A stretch of 8,086 bases of DNA from Pseudomonadota bacterium (lineage in GTDB: Bacteria > Pseudomonadota > Alphaproteobacteria > UBA8366 > JADFVY01): contig DAOVHN010000091.1 in assembly GCA_030671915.1 (NCBI GenBank), positions 1 through 8,086 of the forward strand, written 5' to 3'. Below are positions 1 to 5,643 of the stretch, one piece after another. Made by a program: the position numbers and the translations under genes. Each line of letters begins with the position of its first letter. Position 1 is the stretch's first letter. Under the pieces are notes generated by a model. That model was given only the letters and a program-made list of their open reading frames with translations, ran no database searches and was not told the origin of the DNA.

Positions 1-310
1 AGGCCACCATTAGCCCGACGGCCGCGGTCGCGACACCGGACATCGGCAGGGTCAGCCAGAACGGCCAGCCGAGATATTTCGCCAGAATCCCGGTGCTGTA
101 GGCGCCGCAACCCATGAAAATGACGTGCGAAAGCGTCCAGTCGCCGGTCGTCGTGACCACCCGGTAGCTGGCGATGAGGATGGCGTTGATACAGAACAGG
201 ATCAGCAGTTCGAGATGGTATTCGCGCAGCATGAAGGGGGCGGCGACCATCACCGCGAAGACCGCCAGGACGGCGAAGGGCTCCAGCCCGATCCGGCTAA
301 GCCTTGACAT
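1..310 (-). CDS. livM: LivM-type ABC transporter permease, N-terminal part (runs off the window)
   Basis: Second inner-membrane permease of a branched-chain-amino-acid-type (HAAT) ABC importer, which would pair with the LivH-type permease encoded just upstream. Reading the minus strand from ATG at 310-308 gives 103 residues, starting MSRLSRIGLEPFAVLAV, with no stop before the window edge. Visible are two early hydrophobic segments (about residues 10-25 and 32-48), then a stretch reading TTTGDWTLSHVIFMGCGAYS. This corresponds to the conserved LivM region where the family usually has G-x-x-S-x-G-(H/Q)-A-x-F-x-G-x-GAY. The Gly-Ala-Tyr is kept, but the preceding part is diverged (LSHVIF where many members have LGHAAF). 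The start codon overlaps the end of livH by 14 bp, so translation is probably coupled. No strong separate Shine-Dalgarno is seen. The usual family length is about 300-350 residues, so roughly two thirds is missing. The transported substrate cannot be read from this fragment. Confidence 0.86.
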   Translation of the reverse strand, partial: MSRLSRIGLEPFAVLAVFAVMVAAPFMLREYHLELLILFCINAILIASYRVVTTTGDWTLSHVIFMGCGAYSTGILAKYLGWPFWLTLPMSGVATAAVGLMVA

Positions 311-1166
311 TGCCCAGCAATCCCGTCGGTTTGACGATCAGGACCAGCGCCATGAACAGTACGCCCGCCATGCTGGCGACCACCGCGTCGTAGTATGTGG
401 TCACGAACGTATGGATGAAACCCAGCAGGAAGGACGCCAGCAGTGCGCCTTCGATGCTCGCCATGCCGCCGACGATAACCACGATGAACGCCGTTATAAC
501 GTACGAATGTCCCATATAGGGCGTCACCGGTGCGACCGGCGCCATCAACGCGCCGGCGACGCCGGCAAATCCGCCCGATAACGCCATGGCGAGCGCGGTC
601 ATCCTGTTAAGGCTGACGCCTTGTAACTGGGCCGCCTCGGCATCCTGGGCGCAAGCCCTGAGCGCCTTGCCGGCTCGCGCGCGGTGCAGGAAGAGCCATA
701 GACCGCCAACCATCAGCACCGTGGCGGGAACGATGATCAGCCGCTGCCAGCTGACGAAAGCGCCACCGATGTTCGCCGATCCCATATAGGGGGTCGGTAC
801 CGAACGCATCAGGCCCACGCCCCAGGCCTGGCCGACCAGAACCTGCAGGATGAAGGCGACGCCGGCGGTGGCCATGAACCCCGCCAGGACGTTGCCACGC
901 GTCGGTCTGAAAATCAGGCGTTCGGTCGCAATTCCAAACAGCGCGACAATCGGAAAGGCCATGATGACCGCGGCCGGGAACGGCATGCCACCCAATGCAT
1001 AGAGGATATATACGACATAGGCGCCAAGCATGAAGAATTCGCCATGGGCGAAATTCGCCATCTGCATAACGCCGAAGGCAAGGGCCAGGCCGACGGCAAC
1101 CATGGCGTAGATCGAACCCAGCACGATCCCGTTGGCCAGCGATTGTACGAAAGTTCCCCAATCCAT
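297..1166 (-). CDS. livH: LivH-type branched-chain amino acid ABC transporter permease
   Basis: Inner-membrane permease of a HAAT-family ABC importer, 289 residues, the normal size for LivH. I chose ATG at 1166-1164 because CCCCGGAGAACG lies about 9 nt before it and the protein then begins MDWGTFVQSLANGIVLGSIY, a typical LivH start. A 28-residue upstream extension in the same frame is charged and unconvincing. Family marks include VGLALAFGVMQMANFAHGEF (about residues 24-43), about eight hydrophobic segments, and the EAA-type cytoplasmic loop AQDAEAAQLQGVSLNR near residues 173-188, which contacts the ATPase. The five residues TPYMG occur twice (about 125-129 and 215-219), each encoded over the same 11-bp DNA string, probably by chance. 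The gene lies 159 bp downstream of the binding-protein gene and overlaps livM by 14 bp. The partner ATPases (LivG/LivF) are not in view and may lie beyond base 1. The substrate may not be a branched-chain amino acid, since this family also carries urea, amides and other small molecules. Confidence 0.93.
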   Translation of the reverse strand: MDWGTFVQSLANGIVLGSIYAMVAVGLALAFGVMQMANFAHGEFFMLGAYVVYILYALGGMPFPAAVIMAFPIVALFGIATERLIFRPTRGNVLAGFMATAGVAFILQVLVGQAWGVGLMRSVPTPYMGSANIGGAFVSWQRLIIVPATVLMVGGLWLFLHRARAGKALRACAQDAEAAQLQGVSLNRMTALAMALSGGFAGVAGALMAPVAPVTPYMGHSYVITAFIVVIVGGMASIEGALLASFLLGFIHTFVTTYYDAVVASMAGVLFMALVLIVKPTGLLGNVKA

Positions 1167-1288
1167 TCGGTCGTTCTCCGGGGCTGTCTCTTGGATTGCC
1201 GATGCTCGCGGCCCTGGCCAATCCGGTGACCGGTAACAGGCCGGAAACAAACCAGCAATTTACGATAGTAACATAATGGGAGCAGGAC

Positions 1289-1316
1289 CGGCGCGGCCGC
1301 GAGTTCGACCGCGCCG
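1289..1316 (-). other. Hairpin between the binding-protein and permease genes
   Basis: A perfect 8-bp inverted repeat (CGGCGCGG at 1289-1296, CCGCGCCG at 1309-1316) with a 12-nt loop, starting 10 nt after the binding-protein stop codon. In the minus-strand transcript it is not followed by a U run, so it is not a standard intrinsic terminator. In ABC importer operons, hairpins after the binding-protein gene often stabilise the upstream message or reduce readthrough, giving more binding protein than permease. That role is inferred here. The rest of the 159-bp spacer shows nothing further except a small palindrome CCGGTGACCGG at 1223-1233. Confidence 0.4.
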
Positions 1317-1325
1317 CCTGTCACG

Positions 1326-2639
1326 CTACTTGCGTTGATCCCACATCTGGCCCTTGTCGCGGACGACCTTGATGATCCGGTCTTTCCGGGCTTCGAACCA
1401 GTTGTCGAAGTTGATCACCGCCTGCACCCGCTTGGTGCCGCCGCGGACCTCGTTGATCGGGATCGGCGGGGAAATCATGTTGTCGACTCCCCACATCTCC
1501 TTGCCGCTCATCTTGCCCGGGCCGAGGATCGTCTCGATGGACGGTTCATTCCTCAGGGCGGCGATGACCTTGTCCGGGTCGAAGCTGCAGGCCATCTGCA
1601 CACCCTTGGCCCACAGCCGCAGCATGATCACATGATCCCAGTCGATGCCCGTGATGCCGCGCTTCACGTCATCGGGCCCGCCGGGACCGTATCGCTGCAT
1701 CCAGTCCTGGTAGAAGTGATTCTGGAAGGAATCGCTGCCCCACCAGGGATCGTCGAACAGCGGGAAGCTGTCGACCGCGCCCTCGATATATTCGGGCGGA
1801 ACCTTCTGCAGGATCGATTCCGTATCGAGATAGTTGGCCGAAATCTTGCCCTTGTAGCCTTGGGACGAGAGCTGCTCGATGATCTGCACCACGAAGTCCG
1901 GATAGGACAGGTTGAGGCTGACCACGTCCGGCTTGGTGGCCAGGACGGCGGTTACGATCGGCGCGAAATCGGTGGTGTCGAGCGAATAATGATCGTCATA
2001 GACCACGTCCCAGCCATCCGCCATGGCCGACCCGACCTCCCAGGCCTGCGAGGTGCGGCCGATGGTGTCGTCCTGGGATATCACCGCCCAGCGCTTCAGG
2101 GACGGATCTCGGAGTTTGTGATAGAACGGCCGCATCATGTCGATCCGGGGCGTCACGTCGCCGCCGGCCAGCAGATAGGGGCGGTCCGGCTTGATATCCG
2201 TCGCGATCAGGCTGGCGTAGATGACCTTTTTCTTGGTCAGGTAGGGATGCACCGCATCCGCCGGATTGCCGCCTATGGCGCTGATGAACTTGACGTCGTG
2301 TTCGAGTACGAGCTGTTTCGCGCCCTGCAGGGCTTTGCTGCCCACGGCCTCGTCGTCGAAAGTCAGCATTTTAAGCGGGAACTTGTTGCCGCAGACGTCC
2401 AGTCCGCCATCCTTGTTGACTTCGTCGATGAACAATTGGTTACCCGTAAGCCCGGGGAGGCCCCAGCCGGCGTCCGGCCCGGACAGGGCGCCAAGGAAGC
2501 CGATATTGACCGTATCGCCGGGTTTGGGTTCGGCCGCCTGGGCCGCGCCGAGCAATATCCCGTAGGCCGCCACGGCCGCCACGGCCGCTTGCCCCAGACC
2601 CGGAAACGGCCCTGGCATATGTTTGATTCTGGCGTTCAT
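1326..2639 (-). CDS. Periplasmic substrate-binding protein of a LivK/HAAT-type ABC importer
   Basis: Extracytoplasmic type-I periplasmic-binding-fold protein (Peripla_BP_6 type) that would capture the ligand and deliver it to the LivHM-type permeases. It has 437 residues, somewhat longer than classical LivJ/LivK (about 345-370) but normal for the wider family. The start is ATG at 2639-2637, with AGGAGG 8 nt upstream. It gives a signal peptide: positive residues (Arg4, Lys6), a hydrophobic Ala/Val/Leu stretch at about 15-33, and an AQA cleavage site after residue 35. The mature protein opens with the typical first strand and ligand loop, NIGFLGALSGPDAGWG (about 45-60). Later segments such as WAVISQDDTIGR and KPDVVSLNLSYPDF fit the inter-lobe strands and helices. 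The frame stays open 94 codons further upstream, but that extension has no signal sequence and no good ribosome site. First gene of the importer operon. The ligand cannot be deduced. A nearby corrinoid methyltransferase fusion makes a methylated compound possible, but this is only inference. Confidence 0.93.
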   Translation of the reverse strand: MNARIKHMPGPFPGLGQAAVAAVAAYGILLGAAQAAEPKPGDTVNIGFLGALSGPDAGWGLPGLTGNQLFIDEVNKDGGLDVCGNKFPLKMLTFDDEAVGSKALQGAKQLVLEHDVKFISAIGGNPADAVHPYLTKKKVIYASLIATDIKPDRPYLLAGGDVTPRIDMMRPFYHKLRDPSLKRWAVISQDDTIGRTSQAWEVGSAMADGWDVVYDDHYSLDTTDFAPIVTAVLATKPDVVSLNLSYPDFVVQIIEQLSSQGYKGKISANYLDTESILQKVPPEYIEGAVDSFPLFDDPWWGSDSFQNHFYQDWMQRYGPGGPDDVKRGITGIDWDHVIMLRLWAKGVQMACSFDPDKVIAALRNEPSIETILGPGKMSGKEMWGVDNMISPPIPINEVRGGTKRVQAVINFDNWFEARKDRIIKVVRDKGQMWDQRK

Positions 2640-2727
2640 TCTTTCATCCTCCTGTTCCTGTCTGTATTCTTGGTCTTCAGACGTTTCTGGCCGGATCGGT
2701 CTTTGGCGGCGGCGGGATTTCCATCCG

Positions 2728-2739
2728 CCGAACAATTGG
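2728..2739 (+). repeat. 12-bp repeat CCGAACAATTGG, copy 1
   Basis: Exact copy of the 12-mer also found at 3329-3340. It lies about 90 bp upstream of the binding-protein start, in its transcribed leader if the predicted promoter at 2815-2843 is right. In both copies the CCG is the last part of a hairpin's 3' arm (here CGGCGG at 2710-2715 with CCGCCG at 2725-2730). Its presence on both sides of the divergent region suggests a shared regulator site, but chance cannot be excluded. Confidence 0.35.
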
Positions 2740-2770
2740 AACAGACCGATTTCACACCAATTCGTTCCAA
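2736..2770. repeat. Inverted repeat TTGGAAC / GTTCCAA in the binding-protein leader
   Basis: Perfect 7-bp arms at 2736-2742 and 2764-2770, separated by 21 nt. A nested AATTGG (2734-2739) and CCAATT (2757-2762) pair in the same region. If transcribed on the minus strand, it could form a hairpin about 95 nt before the binding-protein ATG. As DNA it could be an operator with arms about 28 bp apart, centre to centre. Function not known. Confidence 0.35.
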
Positions 2771-2814
2771 AATTACCGCCCGCCGGTCCTTCAGCGAAAA
2801 TACGACATTCGCCA

Positions 2815-2843
2815 ATGTTATTTTTGGCCAAAAATCCCAGCAA
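2815..2843 (-). promoter_or_regulatory. Predicted promoter for the binding-protein operon
   Basis: Read on the minus strand: a -35-like TTGCTG (2843-2838), a 17-bp spacer, and a -10-like TAACAT (2820-2815). They match the housekeeping consensus at 3 of 6 and 4 of 6 positions. The predicted transcript would start near 2808, leaving a leader of about 170 nt before the binding-protein ATG. The match is modest. The stronger argument is the perfect 16-bp palindrome that fills the spacer, a common arrangement for a controlled promoter. Confidence 0.35.
2820..2835. promoter_or_regulatory. Perfect 16-bp palindrome ATTTTTGGCCAAAAAT, candidate operator
   Basis: All 16 bases are self-complementary. It lies about 180 bp upstream of the binding-protein start and occupies the spacer between the predicted -35 and -10. 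Such symmetry suits a dimeric transcription factor. The two-component regulator encoded in the window or an unlinked factor are both possible. I do not recognise it as a known consensus. Confidence 0.5.
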
Positions 2844-2885
2844 GTCTACGCCCCGGTTGGAGGATATCATCACCCATATATGCCT

Positions 2886-2910
2886 TTCCTCCCCCATATA
2901 GGGGGAGGAA
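2886..2910. repeat. 25-bp inverted repeat with 10-bp perfect arms
   Basis: TTCCTCCCCC (2886-2895), loop ATATA, GGGGGAGGAA (2901-2910). On the minus strand the second arm reads GGGGGAGGAA, a strong Shine-Dalgarno-like sequence. It is followed by AGGCATAT and an ATG at 2877-2875 that opens a 19-codon frame ending at 2818 (MGDDILQPGRRLAGIFGQK). No U run follows on either strand, so it is not an intrinsic terminator. It could be an operator, or a hairpin hiding the ribosome site of a leader peptide. Both are inference. Confidence 0.5.
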
Positions 2911-2960
2911 CACTTCGACATTTACAGGGCGGCGGCGTCGACTCATCTGAAGACACTAGA

Positions 2961-2983
2961 CCAATTCAAACCAATTATTTGGT
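2961..2983. repeat. CCAATT direct repeat with 10-bp period plus ACCAA/TTGGT inverted pair
   Basis: CCAATT occurs at 2961-2966 and 2971-2976, exactly one DNA turn apart. The second copy forms ACCAA-TTAT-TTGGT (2970-2983). The same AATTGG/CCAATT core recurs at 2734-2739, 2757-2762 and 3335-3340. The phasing fits cooperative binding of a regulator on one face of the helix, but no protein can be assigned. Confidence 0.3.
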
Positions 2984-3088
2984 AGAGGACCCTTCCCCTT
3001 CCGGCAAGCCCCCTCCACAGGATTGAAACCCCATCGCTCCAACCCGCGTTTTCAACGATGCGGGCGGGCGGAGGTAACCCAAACCCAC

Positions 3089-3123
3089 AAAAAAGCCGCC
3101 GCAAGCCTGTGGGCCGCGGCGGC
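3089..3123 (-). terminator. Intrinsic terminator on the minus strand
   Basis: Minus strand: GCCGCCGC (3123-3116), a loop whose inner GCC/GGC can pair further, GCGGCGGC (3102-3095), then TTTTTT (3094-3089). The stem is an 8-bp perfect GC helix followed directly by six U, a textbook intrinsic terminator. On the plus strand no T run follows, so it works in one direction only. No coding gene that it would serve lies upstream on the minus strand within about 1.8 kb. Confidence 0.75.
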
Positions 3124-3165
3124 AATATGGATAGCAATTAAATGCGGGCGCTCTCCCGCACTACT
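3089..3165 (-). ncRNA. Candidate small RNA of about 77 nt ending at a strong terminator
   Basis: Reading the minus strand: a -10-like TATAAT at 3177-3172 (directly preceded by TG), a likely start near 3165, then a hairpin TGCGGG-AGAGCG-CCCGCA (3160-3143), an A/U-rich single-stranded linker, and a terminator hairpin ending in six U (3123-3089). This is the usual layout of a trans-acting small RNA. No gene precedes the terminator on this strand, since the kinase is transcribed the other way. The -35 region is poor (CCGTAG at 17-bp spacing), and I recognise no RNA family. The alternative is a terminator that stops stray antisense transcription from the kinase side. Confidence 0.3.
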
Positions 3166-3313
3166 TGCAGCATTATACATCCCAGGTCGAAAATCTACGG
3201 CTCTTGAGGAGATGGGCTCCCCCGGAAGGGGTAGAATGAATGCGGCGGAAAATCACATTTATGAGGAAGTCGTATAGCCAGAGATAGTTGGACTCAGGTA
3301 AAGTTCGTGTGAG

Positions 3314-3331
3314 CGGTCGGTGGCCCGACCG
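3314..3331 (+). other. Hairpin just upstream of the kinase start
   Basis: CGGTCGG (3314-3320), loop TGGC, CCGACCG (3325-3331): a perfect 7-bp GC-rich stem ending 16 nt before the chosen ATG. Its 3' arm runs into the second CCGAACAATTGG copy. In the mRNA it could limit ribosome access to the weak site before the kinase start. If translation began at the upstream TTG (3288), it would lie inside the coding region. Confidence 0.35.
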
Positions 3332-3340
3332 AACAATTGG
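3329..3340 (+). repeat. 12-bp repeat CCGAACAATTGG, copy 2
   Basis: Exact second copy of the 12-mer at 2728-2739, in the same orientation, 7 bp before the kinase ATG. Such closeness to the start codon would suit a repressor site or an RNA element. See copy 1. Confidence 0.35.
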
Positions 3341-3347
3341 TGGCGGC

Positions 3348-4919
3348 ATGACCAAGGCGGCAAGCAAATCGGACAAGCTTCGGGACGCATCCCGGGATGT
3401 CCCCTATCGCGCCATCGCCAATTACACCTATGACTGGGAAACCTGGATAGGGCCGGACAACGCCGTCCGCTGGATCAATCCGGCGGTCGAGCGGATCACC
3501 GGTTACAGCGCGGCGGAATGCCTGGCCATGCCCGACTATCCCCTGTCGATCGTCTACGAGAAAGACCGGCTAGCCATGGCGCAGCATCTGGCGTCGGCCG
3601 AGCGCGGCGGCAGCGGCAATCACGAGGAGTTCCGCATACGGCGCAAGGACGGCGAATTGCGCTGGGGCGCCGTTTCCTGGCAGCCGATCGAGGACGAAAA
3701 TGGCGCCGCCGACGGCTACCGCACCAGCGTGCGCGACATTACCGACACCAAACATATTGAAACTGAATTACGCGAAGCCTACCGCGAGGCGGAAAAGGCC
3801 GACCGCGCCAAGACCCGCTTCCTGGCCGCCGCCAGCCATGATTTGCGCCAGCCCCTGCAGGCGATATCGATGTTTGCCGGCGCCCTGAAAGCCTCGCTGG
3901 ACGACGGAAACAGCCGCGACCTGGTAGCGCGAATCCAGGAATGCGTCGGCGGGGCTAACGAATTGCTGGAGGCGCTGCTGGACGTGTCCCGCCTGGACGC
4001 GGGCGTTCTGACGCCACGGCCGAGCGATTTCATCGCCTGCGACCTGATGGAACGGATCGAGTTGGAATTCACCGCCCAGGCCAAGAAGAAACGCCTGGCG
4101 ATGCGTAGCGTGCCCTCGACCGTGATCGTGCATACCGACCAGGCCCTGCTGCACCGGATCGTCGGCAACCTGGTCGCCAACGCCATCCGCTATACCGACC
4201 AGGGCCGAATCCTGCTGGGATGCCGGTTGCGTGGGCGGTTCCTGCGCTTCGAGGTCTGGGATACCGGACCGGGCATCGAACCGGACTTGCGCGAGCAAAT
4301 ATTCGAGGAATTTTTCCAGGTCGGAAATCCCGAGCGCGACCGCCAGCGCGGCCTGGGGTTGGGGCTGGCCATCGTGCGCCGGTTCGCGGCGCTGCTTCGC
4401 CTTTCCGTCACGCTCGATTCCCGGCCCGGAAAGGGCTCGGTATTTCGCGTCGACGTCCCGCTCGCCGCCAGCCAGGACTATCTGGCGCAGCCGGAGCCCG
4501 TGAAAACCGCGGACAAAGCCACCCTTGCCGGGCGGACGATCATGGTAGTCGATGACGACCCCGTGCAAGTGGACGCGCTGTCCAGCCTGCTGGCGGGCTG
4601 GGGATGCAAGGTGATGGCGGCGAACGATGTGGCCGGCGCGCGCAAGGCGCTGGCCGGCGGGAAGGTCCCGGACGCGATCCTGGCGGATTACCGGCTGCGC
4701 ATGGGCGAAACCGGCGCGGAAGCGGTCAGTGTCGTGCGGCGCGCCGCCGGCGCCGATATCCCGGGAATCATCGTCACCGGCGATACCGAACCGGCGCGGC
4801 TTGCGAAAGCCGCCGGCAGTGGCATGGTGCTGTTGGCGAAACCGGTCGACGCCGACGAGTTGCTGGCGGTCCTGGCAGGCAACCTTGCGCCGGAAACGGC
4901 GCCTCACCCGCCGGAATAG
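3348..4919 (+). CDS. Soluble PAS hybrid histidine kinase with C-terminal receiver domain
   Basis: Cytoplasmic sensor kinase, 523 residues, with no membrane segment or signal peptide. Order: PAS domain (about 24-138, with NPAVERITGYSAAECL and a closing VRDITDTKH), a short charged helix (about 139-158), HisKA with H-box HDLRQPLQAI (phosphorylated His164), then the HATPase domain with N-box NLVANAIRY (about 274-282), G1 box DTGPGI (from Asp305) and G2 box RGLGLGLAIV (about 333-342). A receiver follows (about 397-515): acidic Asp402-404, phospho-acceptor Asp447 in LADYRLR, Thr477 and Lys498. There is no HPt domain. The HDLRQP H-box marks a group of hybrid kinases often linked to NarL/LuxR-type regulators, and one is convergent here. 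I chose ATG 3348. TTG at 3288 would add 20 residues that show no domain, and both starts have weak ribosome sites. The 3' end overlaps the regulator gene by 16 bp. The signal sensed by PAS is unknown. Confidence 0.92.
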   Translation: MTKAASKSDKLRDASRDVPYRAIANYTYDWETWIGPDNAVRWINPAVERITGYSAAECLAMPDYPLSIVYEKDRLAMAQHLASAERGGSGNHEEFRIRRKDGELRWGAVSWQPIEDENGAADGYRTSVRDITDTKHIETELREAYREAEKADRAKTRFLAAASHDLRQPLQAISMFAGALKASLDDGNSRDLVARIQECVGGANELLEALLDVSRLDAGVLTPRPSDFIACDLMERIELEFTAQAKKKRLAMRSVPSTVIVHTDQALLHRIVGNLVANAIRYTDQGRILLGCRLRGRFLRFEVWDTGPGIEPDLREQIFEEFFQVGNPERDRQRGLGLGLAIVRRFAALLRLSVTLDSRPGKGSVFRVDVPLAASQDYLAQPEPVKTADKATLAGRTIMVVDDDPVQVDALSSLLAGWGCKVMAANDVAGARKALAGGKVPDAILADYRLRMGETGAEAVSVVRRAAGADIPGIIVTGDTEPARLAKAAGSGMVLLAKPVDADELLAVLAGNLAPETAPHPPE

Positions 4920-5596
4920 GTTCCGTCCCTGTTCCCGTCTTCCGGTTCCAGGCCGTGCCGCGAGGCGATCATGGACGCCTGGGTCCGGTTGGCGGCGCCC
5001 AGCTTCTTCAGGATCGCCTTGACATGCGCTTTCACCGTGCTTTCCAGCAGGCCGAGCTCTCGCGCAATCTCCTTGTTCGGAGAGCCGCCCATCATGCATG
5101 CCAGGACGTCGCGCTGCCGGACGGTCAACTGGCTGAGCGGGTTGGCGGGATCGTAATCGTTGCGGGCAGCACTGCCCGGCGTAACCAGATGCCCCTGCCT
5201 GTCCATGAAGATTCCGGACGGTATGTAGGTTTCGCCCGACATGGCCAGCGAGATCGCATGCTCGAGCACATGCTCGCTGGAAGATTTCAGGATATAGCCG
5301 CGCGCGCCCATGCGTATGGCGCGGAAAACGTCTTCGCTGTTTTCGATAGCCGAGAGCATGACGACGCGAGTGTCGGAAACACGTTCGAGAATCAGGCGCA
5401 GCCCCTCCATGGCTTCCATCCCGGGCATGGCGACATCCAGCAGCACCAGGTCGAACGGTTTTTCGCTGTCGATGAGGGCCAGCGCCGTTTCGACATCGAC
5501 GGCCTCCGCCACCGTTACATCGTCATAGATGTTCGACAGCAGCAAGCTCAGTCCGGAACGAAACAGCTGATGATCGTCAGCGATAAGTATGCGCAC
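4904..5596 (-). CDS. NarL/LuxR-family response regulator
   Basis: Two-component DNA-binding regulator of 230 residues, the usual size of the NarL/FixJ family. Receiver domain, residues 1-120: starts VRILIADDHQLFRSGL with acidic Asp7/Asp8, phospho-acceptor Asp54 in LLDVAMPG, switch residue Ser82 and conserved Lys104 in GYILKSS. A linker of about 35 residues leads to a LuxR-type helix-turn-helix (about 157-212: LTVRQRDVLACMMGG, NKEIARELGLLESTVKAHVKAILKKLGA). I chose GTG at 5596-5594, preceded by GGGGAG 5 nt upstream. A longer frame from a TTG at 5632 would begin inside the predicted operator. It is convergent with the hybrid kinase, with a 16-bp overlap, and the two are most likely partners. 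A predicted promoter with a palindrome lies just upstream, so it may be transcribed apart from the corrinoid genes and possibly autoregulated. The family resembles AgmR/ErbR-type regulators of carbon oxidation, but the target genes are not known. Confidence 0.93.
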   Translation of the reverse strand: MRILIADDHQLFRSGLSLLLSNIYDDVTVAEAVDVETALALIDSEKPFDLVLLDVAMPGMEAMEGLRLILERVSDTRVVMLSAIENSEDVFRAIRMGARGYILKSSSEHVLEHAISLAMSGETYIPSGIFMDRQGHLVTPGSAARNDYDPANPLSQLTVRQRDVLACMMGGSPNKEIARELGLLESTVKAHVKAILKKLGAANRTQASMIASRHGLEPEDGNRDGTYSGG

Positions 5597-5629
5597 GACA
5601 ACTCCCCACGCGACAGCCCCATTGACGTT

Positions 5630-5643
5630 CAATTGCGCAATTG
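5630..5643. promoter_or_regulatory. Perfect 14-bp palindrome CAATTGCGCAATTG, candidate operator
   Basis: All 14 bases are self-complementary. Its edge lies 33 bp before the regulator's GTG, and it overlaps the predicted -10 element by four bases. Its CAATTG half-sites resemble the CAATTGG core of the repeats at 2728 and 3329. A protein bound here would block the promoter, which fits autoregulation or control by another dimeric factor. Protein and function are inferred. Confidence 0.5.

Larger units (their letters stand above)
2640..3347. other. 708-bp divergent control region without a convincing protein gene
   Basis: This is the gap between the divergent binding-protein gene (minus) and hybrid kinase gene (plus). 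It is visibly less GC-rich than the flanking genes. It holds, left to right: the binding-protein Shine-Dalgarno, an inverted repeat (2736-2770), a predicted minus-strand promoter built around a 16-bp palindrome (2815-2843), a 25-bp inverted repeat (2886-2910), two CCAATT copies 10 bp apart (2961-2976), a minus-strand intrinsic terminator (3089-3123) with a possible small RNA, and a hairpin before the kinase start (3314-3331). Short open frames here lack coding character. The only ones with a purine-rich site before the ATG are a 19-codon frame on the minus strand (2877-2818) and a 13-codon frame on the plus strand (3236-3277). Neither can be called a gene. No convincing plus-strand promoter for the kinase was found. 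Confidence 0.6.

Noticed and set aside
125..581. Plus-strand frames over the permease genes
   Set aside because: They oppose livH/livM, lack ribosome sites and have low-complexity charged composition.
511..2903. CCCATATAGGG occurring at 511, 781 and 2893
   Set aside because: Two copies encode the repeated TPYMG phrase in LivH and only one is intergenic. Most likely coincidence of codon choice.
2640..2921. 94-codon N-terminal extension of the binding protein
   Set aside because: The start at 2639 has AGGAGG at good spacing and yields a proper signal peptide. The extension would bury it.
1335..3026. 563-codon open frame on the plus strand
   Set aside because: It lies antisense to the binding-protein gene, is rich in Arg, His, Asp and Gly, and has no domain. 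It is a GC-bias mirror of the real gene.
3015..3035. GATTGAAAC string resembling the end of a CRISPR repeat
   Set aside because: It occurs once, with no repeat-spacer periodicity and no cas gene nearby.
2943..3137. 64-codon minus-strand frame in the control region
   Set aside because: It contains the intrinsic terminator stem, has no ribosome site and shows no recognisable sequence.
3173..3376. 67-codon minus-strand frame opposite the kinase leader
   Set aside because: It begins inside the kinase coding region with no ribosome site and ends at the putative small-RNA promoter. Its composition is unlike a protein of known type.
3768..5099. 443-codon open frame on the minus strand across the kinase
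   Set aside because: The opposite strand encodes an unambiguous histidine kinase with all boxes in place. The antisense product shows no domain or ribosome site.
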